Below, one piece after another: positions 1-8,638 of a stretch of 64,000 nt of DNA. Made by a program: the position numbers and the translations under genes. Numbering within the stretch: the first letter of the stretch is position 1; every line of letters begins with the position of its first letter. The notes below the pieces were generated by a model. It was not told the origin of the DNA, did no database searches, and saw nothing but the letters and a program-made list of their open reading frames with translations. Source of the stretch: an uncultured Arachnia sp. (GTDB taxonomy: Bacteria > Actinomycetota > Actinomycetes > Propionibacteriales > Propionibacteriaceae); NCBI GenBank assembly GCA_947493995.1, contig CANLTJ010000001.1, positions 434,001 through 498,000 on the forward strand. Direction: 5' to 3'.

Positions 1-663
1 CGGTGTCTCGTTGCTGCTGGGGCTGACTTCCAAAGAGAACGGAACGGCATCGATGCGGAACCCGTCAACCCCAAGTTCCAACCAGAACCCCATCGCCTTG
101 GCGATCTCGTCGCGCACCGCCGGATTGGATGTGTTCAGGTCCGGCTGGTGGTGATAGAAGTTGTGCAGGTACCACTGGCCGGATTTGTCGTCCTTCGTCC
201 AGATCGAGTCCTCCTTGTCCGGGAACACCACCTGATCTGAGGTGTCCGGCGGCTCGTCGGAGCGCCAGACGTAGTAGTCGCGGTACTTGCTGTTCGTGGA
301 ACGCAGAGCTGAGCGGAACCAGGGGTGCTGATCCGATGTGTGGTTGACGAGGAAGTCGACGATGATGCGCATGCCCGAGTCCTTGGCGGCGCGGATGAAT
401 TCCACGAGATCGCCATGATCGCCGAGCCGCTTGTCCACACCGTAGAAGTCCGCGATGTCGTAGCCGTCGTCCTTGCCTGGTGAGGGATAGAACGGCATCA
501 GCCAGATGCACGTGACTCCCAGTTCGCGGAGATAATCGACACGGTTGGTGAGCCCCTGGAAGTCGCCGACCCCGTCGCCATTGCCGTCCAGGTACTTCTC
601 CACGTCGAGGCAGTAGAAGACGGCTGTCTTCCACCACAGGTCGGACGTCTGGGAGCTTCTCAC
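1..663 (-). CDS. GH13 family enzyme, trehalose synthase-like (N-terminal part, cut by window edge)
   Basis: Only the first 221 codons are present; the gene runs off the left end of the window. The translation begins RSSQTSDLWWKTAVFYCLDV and shows the GH13 (beta/alpha)8 barrel: LGVTCIWLMPFYPS near residues 48-61, conserved region I (DFLVNHTS) at about 103-110, and region II (GVDGFRIDAVPF) whose Asp205 is the expected catalytic nucleophile. The HQPDLN stretch before region II resembles trehalose synthase (maltose-trehalose interconversion), but alpha-glucosidase or amylosucrase-like GH13 members remain possible without the C-terminus. Start GTG at 663 has an AAGGAGA ribosome site 7 bases upstream and overlaps the stop of the LLM oxidoreductase gene by four bases (GTGA), so the two are co-translated. 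Confidence 0.85.
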   Translation of the reverse strand, partial: MRSSQTSDLWWKTAVFYCLDVEKYLDGNGDGVGDFQGLTNRVDYLRELGVTCIWLMPFYPSPGKDDGYDIADFYGVDKRLGDHGDLVEFIRAAKDSGMRIIVDFLVNHTSDQHPWFRSALRSTNSKYRDYYVWRSDEPPDTSDQVVFPDKEDSIWTKDDKSGQWYLHNFYHHQPDLNTSNPAVRDEIAKAMGFWLELGVDGFRIDAVPFSLEVSPSSNETP

Positions 664-1634
664 GCTGATTCTCCTTCGTTCTTGAGTTGCGGCAGCACCT
701 CGGATGCGAAGACGTCAAGGTATCCGTCGTGGTTCTGCCCCACATGATGCAGGTAGATCTCGTCGAAGCCCATGTTCGCGTATTCGAGCAGCCACTCGAC
801 GTGGTGAGCTGGCTGCTCCGAGATGCGCACCGCGCCGGCCACGTCATCGAGTGTGACGTCGCGGGACTCCTCGTCGAACGCGTCCGCGGTGTCGAGGTCC
901 CAGCATTTCGGCGGGGCGAATGTGTTGGTCCGCCACTGCTCCATTGCAAGCGTTTCCGCCCTGTCACGGGTGGGTGCCCAGGACAGGTGCACCTGCAACG
1001 CGAGTGGGCCACGGCCACCGGCCTCCCGATAGGCATCGATCATCTCCGCGAGCTTTGCGTGCGGCTGGTTGATCGTGATCATGCCGTCGGCCCATGTTGC
1101 GGAGCGTCGGGCTGTCTCGACGCTGACCGCGGGCGCGATGATCGGCATCGGTTCCTCGGGCGTGTCCCAGACGCGGGCACGGTCCACGGTGACCAGACCC
1201 TCATGCGACACACGCTCGCCGCTGTGCAGCCGGCGGATGATGTCGACGCATTCCTCCAGTCGACGTTGCCGCGTCTCCTTGTCCGGCCATGCCTCTCCGG
1301 TGATGTGCTCATTCATGTTCTCGCCGCTGCCGGCGGCGAGCCAGAAGCGTCCCGGGAACATCTGGGCCAGCGTCGCCGTGGCATGCGCGATGATCGCTGG
1401 GTGATACCGCTGGCCGGGAGCGTTGACGACGCCCATCCTCAGGTCAGTTGTCGCCAACGCAGCGCCCAGCCAGGACCACGCAAAGCCGGAGTGTCCCTGC
1501 CTGTGTGACCACGGTTCGATGTGGTCCGAGCACATGGCCATCTGGAACCCAGCGCGCTCGGCGGACTGCACGTCTGCAAGGAGTTGGCGCGGCGCAATCT
1601 GTTCGTGCGAGCAGTGAAATCCCCATGTGGTCAT
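660..1634 (-). CDS. LLM-class flavin-dependent oxidoreductase
   Basis: 324 aa luciferase-like monooxygenase barrel: start MTTWGFHCSHEQ, the SDHIEPW segment near residue 36-42, RFWLAAGSGENMNEHITG in the middle, and the typical family ending FDEIYLHHVGQNH. It most resembles the group annotated as 'probable non-F420 flavinoid oxidoreductase' (TIGR03885-like), which in actinomycetes often lies beside a trehalose-synthase-like GH13 gene, as here. Substrate is unknown, and use of F420 rather than FMN cannot be decided from sequence. It is the first gene of a two-gene unit with the GH13 enzyme (four-base overlap). Confidence 0.85.
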   Translation of the reverse strand: MTTWGFHCSHEQIAPRQLLADVQSAERAGFQMAMCSDHIEPWSHRQGHSGFAWSWLGAALATTDLRMGVVNAPGQRYHPAIIAHATATLAQMFPGRFWLAAGSGENMNEHITGEAWPDKETRQRRLEECVDIIRRLHSGERVSHEGLVTVDRARVWDTPEEPMPIIAPAVSVETARRSATWADGMITINQPHAKLAEMIDAYREAGGRGPLALQVHLSWAPTRDRAETLAMEQWRTNTFAPPKCWDLDTADAFDEESRDVTLDDVAGAVRISEQPAHHVEWLLEYANMGFDEIYLHHVGQNHDGYLDVFASEVLPQLKNEGESA

Positions 1635-1749
1635 TGCACTTGTCTACCGGAGAACGGGGTCGTCCATGCGCGGCTTGCGAGTTCTGTCGCCGGGTGGCAC
1701 CTCGGCAGCTGGGGACCGCTCAGGCGTGGATGGTGCGCTTCCCCGGTGG

Positions 1750-3405
1750 TCAGTTGATGCGCAGGTCGCGACGCTGGAACAGCGGGAATGACGCGACCAT
1801 CAGCACCAGCGCCAGAGCGCTCAGGACCACCACCGATTCCCAACTGGCCCCGTTGATCAGGGGATCATCCAGTGCGTAGAAGTGGAACGGGGAAATCACG
1901 GCCCACGCCTCGGTGTTCTCTGACAAGCCAAGATAGGCGCTCGTGAAGTGACCCACGACCGCGAGGCCCGCACTTGCCCAGATCGCTGCGCCGGGACGGC
2001 CGGTTGCGGCGGCCACCACCAGCGCCACCGCCCCGTACACACATCCCAACAACAACAAGTGCACCCCGGCGCCAGCAATCGCCAGCGGGTCCATCCCGAG
2101 CCCGGCAACGGCTGAGCCGGCACAGATTCCTGCCATGGTGGCGATGCTGACCACGGCGACGTAAACCGCCATGACCGCCGCTGAACTGGCCACGATGCGC
2201 AAGCGCGGGACAGGGGCGGCCAGTACCAGCGACAAGTGGCGAGCCTTCTCCTGTCCGGCGATGCCACCGGAGGCCGCGGCGACGCCCACCACGATGACGG
2301 CGACGGGGGCCATCAAGCCCATGGTCTCGCCCCAGTAGAAGCCCTCGGCCGTGGACATGTCCCCGGCGCCCATCATGGCCATCAACTCGGCGGGCAGGCT
2401 CGCGGTGAGTTGACCAAGTTGGTCGGCCATCACGGAATAGAGCGGGCCCATGACCACACCCATCAACAGGAACATGCCGATCGCGATGATTGAAACCAGC
2501 GCAAGTCTCTGCGAAAAGAGCAACGCGAACAGACCGCGCGATCGTGCGGAGATGGCGAACCGCTCGCTCAGAGCACCCAGTGCTGGTAGCGATCGCAAAC
2601 GCTGAAGGAGCCCCGTCGTCGTCGCGATCCTCAAATCCCGGCGCGTGAAACCCACTATGCCAACCACAAAGAGAAGCAACACAGATCCCAGCTGCAGTGC
2701 CAGGTGCCCTCCGTCAAAGCCGTTGAGGAGTGGTTGATTGCCATTGAACCACGTCCAGGGAACGAACTCGGCAAACTCCGTAGTCTCGTCGAACAGGGGC
2801 AACAGCCCGGCCAGCAGCCACCCGAGAACCATCACGGCAGCCGACACGGCTACCGCGAGGCCTTTGCGCCCCGTCGCGGCGCCAATGGCGAAGGCGAGGA
2901 AACCATGCAGTAACGCATTGGCGGTGAGGTGGGTCAGCGACGCCGCAAGCATCGCATCCCCCTTCTCGATCCCCAGCACGATGGGGGCCAGTTCGGCGGA
3001 AGCCCACATGGCAACGCCGGAAAGGGTGACGAGCAGGGCGAGCGCACATCCCTTCCACGCAGCAAATCCCGCTCGCGATGACCCGGCGCCCAACACCAGC
3101 GACAGGGTCCCGTCGCTCTCCTCGCCTGCGACCGCACGCGCTCCGATGGCGATGGCGATGCCTCCGAGCACCATGGAACCCAGCGTGTCGAGCATGTAGC
3201 TGTAAGCGAGTGTCTCGACGCCGGCACCTTCGGGCACACCCATGAGGTTCCTGGCCACTTCGGGAAGGGTGTCGAAGATTTCCACGTCCATCTGCGTATA
3301 CACCGCCATGCCGAGCAGGAGGGTGGCGAAGATGGCGACGACCGCGATCATCGGGCCGCGCCAGCTGGCCGACAGTTCGCGGCGGGCGATGGTCGCGCTG
3401 CTCAT
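1750..3405 (-). CDS. ABC-2 type exporter permease
   Basis: 551 aa polytopic protein with about 12 hydrophobic segments in two similar halves (each half begins with a soluble stretch and contains AVAGEESDGTLSLVL-like and IAGQEKARHLSLVLAAP-like motifs), typical of two-repeat ABC-2 permeases of the tetronasin/antibiotic export type. Its start overlaps the stop of the ATPase gene (ATGA), and a TetR regulator heads the same operon. Probable role: efflux of a small hydrophobic compound from the cytoplasm or membrane. Substrate unknown. Confidence 0.85.
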   Translation of the reverse strand: MSSATIARRELSASWRGPMIAVVAIFATLLLGMAVYTQMDVEIFDTLPEVARNLMGVPEGAGVETLAYSYMLDTLGSMVLGGIAIAIGARAVAGEESDGTLSLVLGAGSSRAGFAAWKGCALALLVTLSGVAMWASAELAPIVLGIEKGDAMLAASLTHLTANALLHGFLAFAIGAATGRKGLAVAVSAAVMVLGWLLAGLLPLFDETTEFAEFVPWTWFNGNQPLLNGFDGGHLALQLGSVLLLFVVGIVGFTRRDLRIATTTGLLQRLRSLPALGALSERFAISARSRGLFALLFSQRLALVSIIAIGMFLLMGVVMGPLYSVMADQLGQLTASLPAELMAMMGAGDMSTAEGFYWGETMGLMAPVAVIVVGVAAASGGIAGQEKARHLSLVLAAPVPRLRIVASSAAVMAVYVAVVSIATMAGICAGSAVAGLGMDPLAIAGAGVHLLLLGCVYGAVALVVAAATGRPGAAIWASAGLAVVGHFTSAYLGLSENTEAWAVISPFHFYALDDPLINGASWESVVVLSALALVLMVASFPLFQRRDLRIN

Positions 3406-4307
3406 GCCACTGCCTCGTCGTGGTAGAACGCCAGGAAGACCTCTTCCAGGTCGGCTTCCTGCGTGGCGATGTCATGCAGCTCGTGGCGCTTCATGACCAC
3501 CGCCAGGAGTTCCTCCATATTGCCGTCGAAGGACAGCGACACCCGGTTGTTCTCGACAGTCACGTCCCGGGCTCCGGGTACCTGTTCGAACTCCTCCGCT
3601 TGTGGCTGATCCCCGAGCACGAGATCGATGCGTCGGATCATCTTCGCCCGCAGCGCGGCGACGTCCTCCACCGCTGCGAGGTGTGCCTTGCGGATGATGC
3701 CCACCCTGTCGGCGACCCGCTCCACCTCGCTGAGAGTGTGGCTGGAGAGGAAGACGGTACGCCCCTCGGCCGCGGTCTCCCGCAACAGCGAATGGAACTC
3801 GTGCTGCACCAAGGGGTCCAGGCCCGCGTTGGGCTCATCCATGATCAACAGTTCGGGCCGGTGCATGAAGGTCACCACGAGCCCGATCTTCTGCCGGTTG
3901 CCGGTGGAGAGTTCGCCCACGCGCTTGTCCAGATCCGCGTCCAAGCGCTCGGCCAGTTCCATGGCGTAGTCAAGAGAGTGCCCGCCGCGGAGATTGGCGA
4001 AAAACGTGAAGGTCTCTCGTCCCGTCAGTTTCGGGTAAAGCGAGACGTCCGATGGGAGATAGCCGAGGCGCGCGTGGAGTTCCACGGCATCGCGATGCAC
4101 GTCGAGACCCAGCATGGTGGCGGAGCCTGAGGTGGCGCGGATCTCGTCCATCAGCGTGCGGATGGTCGTCGATTTGCCTGCACCGTTGGGGCCCAGGAAA
4201 CCGAAGATCTCGCCGGGATGAATGGTGAGGTCGAGGTCCACGAGGGCTGGGAAGCTGCCGTAGTTCTTGCACAGGCCTTGGGTGTGGATGGCTGGTTCGT
4301 TGCTCAT
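3402..4307 (-). CDS. ABC transporter ATP-binding protein (drug-export type)
   Basis: 301 aa ATPase with intact motifs: Walker A GPNGAGKST at 39-47, a signature variant LSTGNRQKIGL, Walker B LLIMDEP and the ABC-2-type D-loop NAGLDPLVQ. The C-terminal ~90 residues form the extra domain seen in DrrA/CcmA-type exporters. It lies between the TetR gene and the permease with four-base overlaps on both sides, so it should power the adjacent permease. Confidence 0.92.
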   Translation of the reverse strand: MSNEPAIHTQGLCKNYGSFPALVDLDLTIHPGEIFGFLGPNGAGKSTTIRTLMDEIRATSGSATMLGLDVHRDAVELHARLGYLPSDVSLYPKLTGRETFTFFANLRGGHSLDYAMELAERLDADLDKRVGELSTGNRQKIGLVVTFMHRPELLIMDEPNAGLDPLVQHEFHSLLRETAAEGRTVFLSSHTLSEVERVADRVGIIRKAHLAAVEDVAALRAKMIRRIDLVLGDQPQAEEFEQVPGARDVTVENNRVSLSFDGNMEELLAVVMKRHELHDIATQEADLEEVFLAFYHDEAVA

Positions 4308-4948
4308 TGCTGGTGTCCTTCCGCAGCATTCAGGCTTGCGCGGTAGGCGGTGGCTGCCTCGTCGGTGAGGAGCCCTTGCGTGTACAGCTCGATGGCGGCG
4401 TTGACGTAGTCGACGATTCCGGTCTCGGACTGGAGGTCCGTTGACCCGAGGTCCACATCGAGTAGCCGCTTGGCATGTCGGTTCAGCACCAGGCTTCCGA
4501 GGGAGAACAGCGAGAGCATGGCGGCCCGTGTGCGTGGCTGGGCGGACGGGTGGATGACCCCGTGTTTCACACCCACATCCAGGTAGCGTTCGGCATCCTC
4601 GACGATCATGTCGACGAGGTGGTCCATTGCTCCGGAGTTCTCGACCAGTCGGTGTGAGAGGTAGCGGATGGCCTCGCCGTTGTTGCTGTCCCGCAGGCCC
4701 TGCAGCATGTCGAAGCCTGTTCCCTGCGTCATGGCGCTCGTCTTCTGCTCGCGGATCAGGGCGACGACGTGCTCATCGCAGGCCTGCTCCAGCTCGGCCA
4801 TGGAGCCGAAGTGGTGCCGGATCAGACCCGCAGAAAGCCCTGCCCGATCAGCTACTGCCCGCGCGGTCAGCCCTGATGTGCCCCTCTCCGCGACGAGCGC
4901 AATGGCTGCATCCCGCAGTCTTGCTCGCGCTGTTCTGTCATCCACCAT
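4304..4948 (-). CDS. TetR family transcriptional regulator
   Basis: 214 aa. The N-terminal helix-turn-helix (about residues 12-55) contains ALVAERGTSGLTARAVADRAGLS and GLIRHHFGS, the classic TetR DNA-binding pattern; the C-terminal part is a TetR ligand domain. It is the first gene of the operon that encodes the ABC-2 exporter, so it most likely represses its own promoter until the exporter's substrate or a related ligand binds. Effector not predictable. Confidence 0.9.
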   Translation of the reverse strand: MVDDRTARARLRDAAIALVAERGTSGLTARAVADRAGLSAGLIRHHFGSMAELEQACDEHVVALIREQKTSAMTQGTGFDMLQGLRDSNNGEAIRYLSHRLVENSGAMDHLVDMIVEDAERYLDVGVKHGVIHPSAQPRTRAAMLSLFSLGSLVLNRHAKRLLDVDLGSTDLQSETGIVDYVNAAIELYTQGLLTDEAATAYRASLNAAEGHQQ

Positions 4949-5000
4949 GATACAAGTGTACTACAAGTTGAACGTTCGTATAAGGTGAAGCAGCCTTTTC
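4949..5000. promoter_or_regulatory. Promoter/operator region of the TetR-exporter operon
   Basis: The short region before the TetR start is markedly more AT-rich than its surroundings and holds two spaced copies of ACAAGT (in ACAAGTGTACTACAAGT) followed by GTTGAACGTTC. This is where a self-acting TetR operator would be expected. No strict dyad was proven by eye, so the exact operator is a guess. Confidence 0.35.
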
Positions 5001-5040
5001 CAAAGAGGATGGGCACGCTACGGGAGTATCCTCGGGAGGC

Positions 5041-5304
5041 ATGGAGCGGATTGGCGTCGATCTGAACAACGCGCAGATCGCCGTGCTCGACGCGATGGCG
5101 CGTCGCCAGGGTTTATCCGGCACCGAGGTGCTACGGCGGCTCATTCACCAAACGATCAACGAGTCTCCCGCGGACACCCGCGCAGACCGCGCCGCGATCG
5201 AAGAGTCCTTTGGCGCGATCAACAATGACTTGGCTGACGACTTAACCACGGAACGTGGACTTGATGAACGCGCGGCCCACCTGAATCGTATCCGGGCGTT
5301 GTGA
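5041..5304 (+). CDS. Ribbon-helix-helix antitoxin-like protein
   Basis: 87 aa, starting MERIGVDLNNAQIAVLDAMA after a good GGGAGG ribosome site. The N-terminal strand and two helices (residues 3-40, with LSGTEVLRRLIHQT) fit the ribbon-helix-helix DNA-binding fold of VapB/CopG-type antitoxins, and the acidic C-terminal half would be the toxin-binding tail. No intact toxin gene follows: a GTG overlapping the stop codon opens a frame that ends after seven codons (VILDLQQ). It may be an orphan antitoxin whose PIN toxin has been lost. Confidence 0.6.
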   Translation: MERIGVDLNNAQIAVLDAMARRQGLSGTEVLRRLIHQTINESPADTRADRAAIEESFGAINNDLADDLTTERGLDERAAHLNRIRAL

Positions 5305-5381
5305 TTCTTGATCTACAACAATGACGTGACCGTCCCCACCACCTCACAGGGATACGTGAAATGCCCTCAAGGGCATTCCGT

Positions 5382-5645
5382 TCACGGATGAGGGAAGACA
5401 GCCTCGATGCGTGGCCCCTCGGTTGACCAGAAGATCTTGTACGGAGCATGCCCCGCGACTGGCAGACGCAGGCGGATGCCATCGGTGGTGGTGATGGCCG
5501 TTGAGAGGAACTGGGCGCGCTCCGGGAGGCGGAAGATCAGTTCGCAGGCATCCAGTACGGCGTTGTACAGGTCTACGTCAGGTCCAGTCTCCAGCGCGTC
5601 CAGTTGCTCGTCCGCAATCTCTGAGTAGGCGCCATCGGCGGTCAT
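5382..5645 (-). CDS. RelE/ParE-like small protein (probable toxin)
   Basis: 87 aa starting MTADGAYSEIADEQLDAL. The arrangement of an N-terminal helix, a middle helix with a loss-of-charge turn (LIFRLPERAQ) and a C-terminal beta sheet with YKIFWSTEGPRIEAVF is what RelE/ParE-type ribonuclease or gyrase toxins show, but key catalytic residues cannot be assigned. Start ATG overlaps the stop of the upstream small gene (ATGA), the usual antitoxin-toxin coupling. Function inferred from size, fold hints and pairing. Confidence 0.5.
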   Translation of the reverse strand: MTADGAYSEIADEQLDALETGPDVDLYNAVLDACELIFRLPERAQFLSTAITTTDGIRLRLPVAGHAPYKIFWSTEGPRIEAVFPHP

Positions 5646-5872
5646 GCAGTGCGTCGCCGACGCACGCGGCGAACAGTCGGCGACATGGTCGCTCGATCCA
5701 GCAGTTCGCGAAGCTCTGGGTCGGTGTCGTACTCCCGCTGAGCGTCCGTCACCACCTGGGCAGGTTGCAGCAGGAGACTCCCATCCTCGTTCTCCCGCAT
5801 CACGTATCGCTGATTCGGGCGACCTGGGAGCACGACTCGACTGCGGTCGTCGGTTTCCACGAAGATCGTCAT
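5642..5872 (-). CDS. Small antitoxin-like protein
   Basis: 76 aa from ATG (MTIFVETDDRSRVVLPG). An upstream in-frame GTG at 5890 would add six residues, but it sits inside a perfect inverted repeat that looks like an operator, so the ATG is preferred. The N-terminus (short strands, RSRVVLPGRPNQRYVM) is reminiscent of AbrB/SpoVT swapped-hairpin antitoxins; the C-terminus is basic (RRVRRRRTA). Co-translated with the RelE-like gene. Confidence 0.5.
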   Translation of the reverse strand: MTIFVETDDRSRVVLPGRPNQRYVMRENEDGSLLLQPAQVVTDAQREYDTDPELRELLDRATMSPTVRRVRRRRTA

Positions 5873-5885
5873 AGTGAGATGGTAA

Positions 5886-5904
5886 CCCACATTCCCAATG
5901 TGGG
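5886..5904. promoter_or_regulatory. Inverted repeat, candidate operator of the TA pair
   Basis: Perfect 8-bp arms CCCACATT / AATGTGGG around a 3-base centre, placed 14 bases before the preferred antitoxin ATG. Type II antitoxins usually bind such a palindrome to repress their own operon. Operator function is inferred. Confidence 0.5.
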
Positions 5905-5955
5905 ATAGCCCCCCGGCATCCGGTTCTCGTGCCTCGCGTCAACGAGCCGATCCCT

Positions 5956-6472
5956 TCAGCAAATGCGGGCGGGCTGGTCACGGCGTTCCAGACCGTCCCA
6001 TGAAGTTGAGGATGACCAGTGGTTGCCGAACGTGTCCGTGAACACAAGCGTCGCTCCTCCCGTGAGCTCGCCGAATACGACCTCGCTACGGTGCACTTCG
6101 TGCGTGTCTTTCAAATGCTCACCAGGCAGGATCGTTCCGTAGACGACCTCCATTGGGAACTCCTCGTCGTCCGTCGGAAGCTCCAGAACAGCCCGTGGAT
6201 GGGGTAGGGACCCGAGTTCAAAACCTCCACCTCCACTGGCATCAGTCCAATGCTCCCTCAGGTGGACCGCCATTGGATCCAGGTTGCCAAGAAGACTTAA
6301 TCCCAACCGCACGAGCCATCGCTTCGCGATTCTCTTCCTCTTCTTGACGAGCCTGCTCACGAGCTGTGCGCGAGTCTCTGAGATTGATCCGCAACTGAAC
6401 AATGGCTCCAGCAAATCCGGCGAGGGTGATAGCAGCCATTACCCAATCCGCGACTGAACCCAATTCCATCAT
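5956..6472 (-). pseudogene. Decayed single-TM protein gene with at least two frameshifts
   Basis: Three frames must be joined to get a sensible protein. From ATG 6472: a membrane helix (VMAAITLAGFAGAIVQL), a charged helix rich in R and E, then a stop at 6242. A second frame around 6190-6240 gives PVEVEVLNSGPYPIH. A third frame down to 5956 gives AVLELPTDDEEFPMEVVYG and LVFTDTFGNHW. The pieces read together like a common actinobacterial small membrane protein with an N-terminal helix and a C-terminal beta domain. Two separate shifts argue for true decay rather than one sequencing error. Confidence 0.5.
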
Positions 6473-6702
6473 TAAAGCGTATACCGGTAAGCAATGTGGT
6501 CGAGCGCAAAGCCGCGTGGCTTCGCCACCTTCGACGGGCCATTTGAGGCGGTATGCGCCAATCCACCGCCCGAATGAATCGGCTTACAGAAGTGCAGCCA
6601 TCGCCCATGAGAGCGCAGCGGCCGTTGAACGCTGGATGTTCCACTCGCTTCGCCATCTGCGTCGTGATGTTCTACTCCGGCGACCCGAGGAACGGTTTCC
6701 CG

Positions 6703-7554
6703 TCACACCTCTTTGCTGCGGAACTTCCTGACCGCCAGCGGCGGGAACACCAGCAGCACGACGGCCATGCCGATCAGGACTGTCAGGACCGGGTGCTGCA
6801 TGGGCCAGACGTCCGGGGTGGGCAGGTCGCCGAGGTTGCCGAACAGCGTGCGCACCGCCTGCACGAGGGCGGAGATGGGATTCCATTCCGCTATCACCCG
6901 CAGCACCGTCGGCAGCGTGTCGCTGGGGACGAACGCGTTGGAGATGAAGGTCAGCGGGAACAGGATGATGAACACGGCTTGGTTGAGCGTCTCCGGCGAC
7001 TTCACGCTGAGCCCGATGAAGATCATCACCCAGCTGAACGCCCAGGCGAAGAACAGCAACAGCAGCAGACCGAGGATGAAGTCGAGCACGCCTTCGCGGA
7101 AGCGCCAGCCGACGACGAAGCCGGTGATCAGCATCACGGTGATGGACACGATGTTCAGCATGAAGTCGGCGATAGAGCGAGCCACCAGCACGGCGCTGGG
7201 CGACATGGGCAGGCTCCGGAACCGGTCGATGATGCCGTCGCGGATGTCCTCAGCCATGTAGCTACCGGAGATGGTTGAACCGAAGATCACGGTCTGGGCG
7301 AAGATGCCCGCCATGAGGAATTCGGTGTAATTGCTGCCCTCCACCTGGATGGCGCCGCCGTAGACCTGGCTGAACAGCAGCACGAACATGATGGGTTGCA
7401 GGAGCGCGAACCCGATGACATCCGGGCTGCGCTTGAGTCGCGTCAGGTTGCGCATCGTGATGGCGTGGACGTCGGTGAACCAGTCAGTCATGGCACTGCG
7501 GTTGTCGTCGGCGGTGATCAGACCCGTCGATGCTCGCGTGGCGGTGGTGCTCAC
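6703..7554 (-). CDS. ABC-2 exporter permease, DrrB-like
   Basis: 283 aa with six predicted membrane helices. The segment SYMAEDIRDGIIDRFRSLPM between helices 2 and 3 is the conserved loop of DrrB-type (daunorubicin-resistance) permeases, and FPLTFISNAFVP is the typical late motif. Start overlaps the ATPase stop by four bases. An in-frame ATG 21 codons later (MTDWFTDVHAITMRNL) is an alternative start. Substrate unknown. Confidence 0.9.
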   Translation of the reverse strand: MSTTATRASTGLITADDNRSAMTDWFTDVHAITMRNLTRLKRSPDVIGFALLQPIMFVLLFSQVYGGAIQVEGSNYTEFLMAGIFAQTVIFGSTISGSYMAEDIRDGIIDRFRSLPMSPSAVLVARSIADFMLNIVSITVMLITGFVVGWRFREGVLDFILGLLLLLFFAWAFSWVMIFIGLSVKSPETLNQAVFIILFPLTFISNAFVPSDTLPTVLRVIAEWNPISALVQAVRTLFGNLGDLPTPDVWPMQHPVLTVLIGMAVVLLVFPPLAVRKFRSKEV

Positions 7555-8519
7555 TCTGCTGCCTCCAGTTCATTCTCTTCGGCGCCGTGGCCGGTGAGGG
7601 TCAGGAACACGTCATCGAGGGTCGGGCGGCGGACGCCCGCCTCGTGGATCTCGATTCCTGCCTCGTCGATGTCGGCCAGGGCTGAGCGCAGGGCACGGGT
7701 GGCGTCCTCCACCTGGATGGTCACGCCCCTCCCGGACACGGCGGCACTGCCGCGGCCATGGCGCTCGAGCACCTCGGCCGCACGCGGCGCGTCGGCGTCA
7801 TCGACGAGCGTCAACTGCACGCGTCGGCCTCCCACGGAGGCCTTCAGCTCATCCGCGGTGCCCTCGGCGATGACCTTGCCACGATCAATGACCGAGATCT
7901 GGTTGGCCAACTGGTCGGCCTCCTCCAGGTACTGGGTGGTCAGGAGCACGGTTGTGCCCTCGGTCGCGCGGTCGCGGATCACGTCCCAGAGGCCGAGCCG
8001 GGCCTGGGGGTCGAGGCCGGTGGTGGGTTCGTCGAGGAACAACACGGGCGGGTTGATGACGAGCGCTCCCGCGAGGTCCACCCGCCGACGCATGCCACCG
8101 GAGAAGCCTTTGAGCGGACGGTCGGCTGCCTCGACGAGGTCGAAGGCGTGCAGGAGTTCGTCGGCCCGCTCCCGGGAGCGTCGACTCCCCAGGTGATACA
8201 ACCGTCCCACCATGAGAAGGTTCTCCCGTGCGGTGAGTCGCTCATCCACTGCGGCGTACTGGCCGGATGCACCGATCCGACGGCGCACCTCTGCGGGATC
8301 CGCGAGTACGTCCACCCCTGCCACGTGGGCTTCGCCGCTGTCCGGGCGCAACAGCGTGGTGAGAACCTTCACTGCCGTGGTCTTGCCTGCACCGTTCGGG
8401 CCCAGTAGCCCTCGCACCGTGCCCTGGGCGATCTCGATGTCCAGTCCGTCCAACGCGTGGACCGGTCCGGATTTTACCTTGTAGGTCTTCTTCAGCTGAT
8501 GCGCAGACACGAATGTCAT
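7551..8519 (-). CDS. ABC exporter ATPase, DrrA-like
   Basis: 322 aa from ATG 8519 (MTFVSAHQLKKTYKV); a longer in-frame reading exists upstream but has no family similarity. Walker A GPNGAGKTT at 40-48, signature FSGGMRRRVDLA, Walker B LFLDEPTTGLDP, H-loop region TTQYLEEADQ, and the DrrA-type C-terminal domain ending TLDDVFLTLTG. The gene pairs with the DrrB-like permease. DrrAB transporters export drugs, lipids or glycolipids. Confidence 0.93.
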   Translation of the reverse strand: MTFVSAHQLKKTYKVKSGPVHALDGLDIEIAQGTVRGLLGPNGAGKTTAVKVLTTLLRPDSGEAHVAGVDVLADPAEVRRRIGASGQYAAVDERLTARENLLMVGRLYHLGSRRSRERADELLHAFDLVEAADRPLKGFSGGMRRRVDLAGALVINPPVLFLDEPTTGLDPQARLGLWDVIRDRATEGTTVLLTTQYLEEADQLANQISVIDRGKVIAEGTADELKASVGGRRVQLTLVDDADAPRAAEVLERHGRGSAAVSGRGVTIQVEDATRALRSALADIDEAGIEIHEAGVRRPTLDDVFLTLTGHGAEENELEAAE

Positions 8520-8638
8520 TGGCCAGTTGTCCCCCTGCCGCCCACGTGGTGCGGGCTGACCAATCGTAGGGGACGCAGAGCCCCACGCAACAGAGCGACC
8601 ATCGACGTCCGGGCCCGAAGGCGGATCCGGAACGGTCC

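Noticed and set aside
687..1508. Plus-strand ORF opposite the LLM oxidoreductase
   Set aside because: No recognisable protein features; the minus strand has a full family match.
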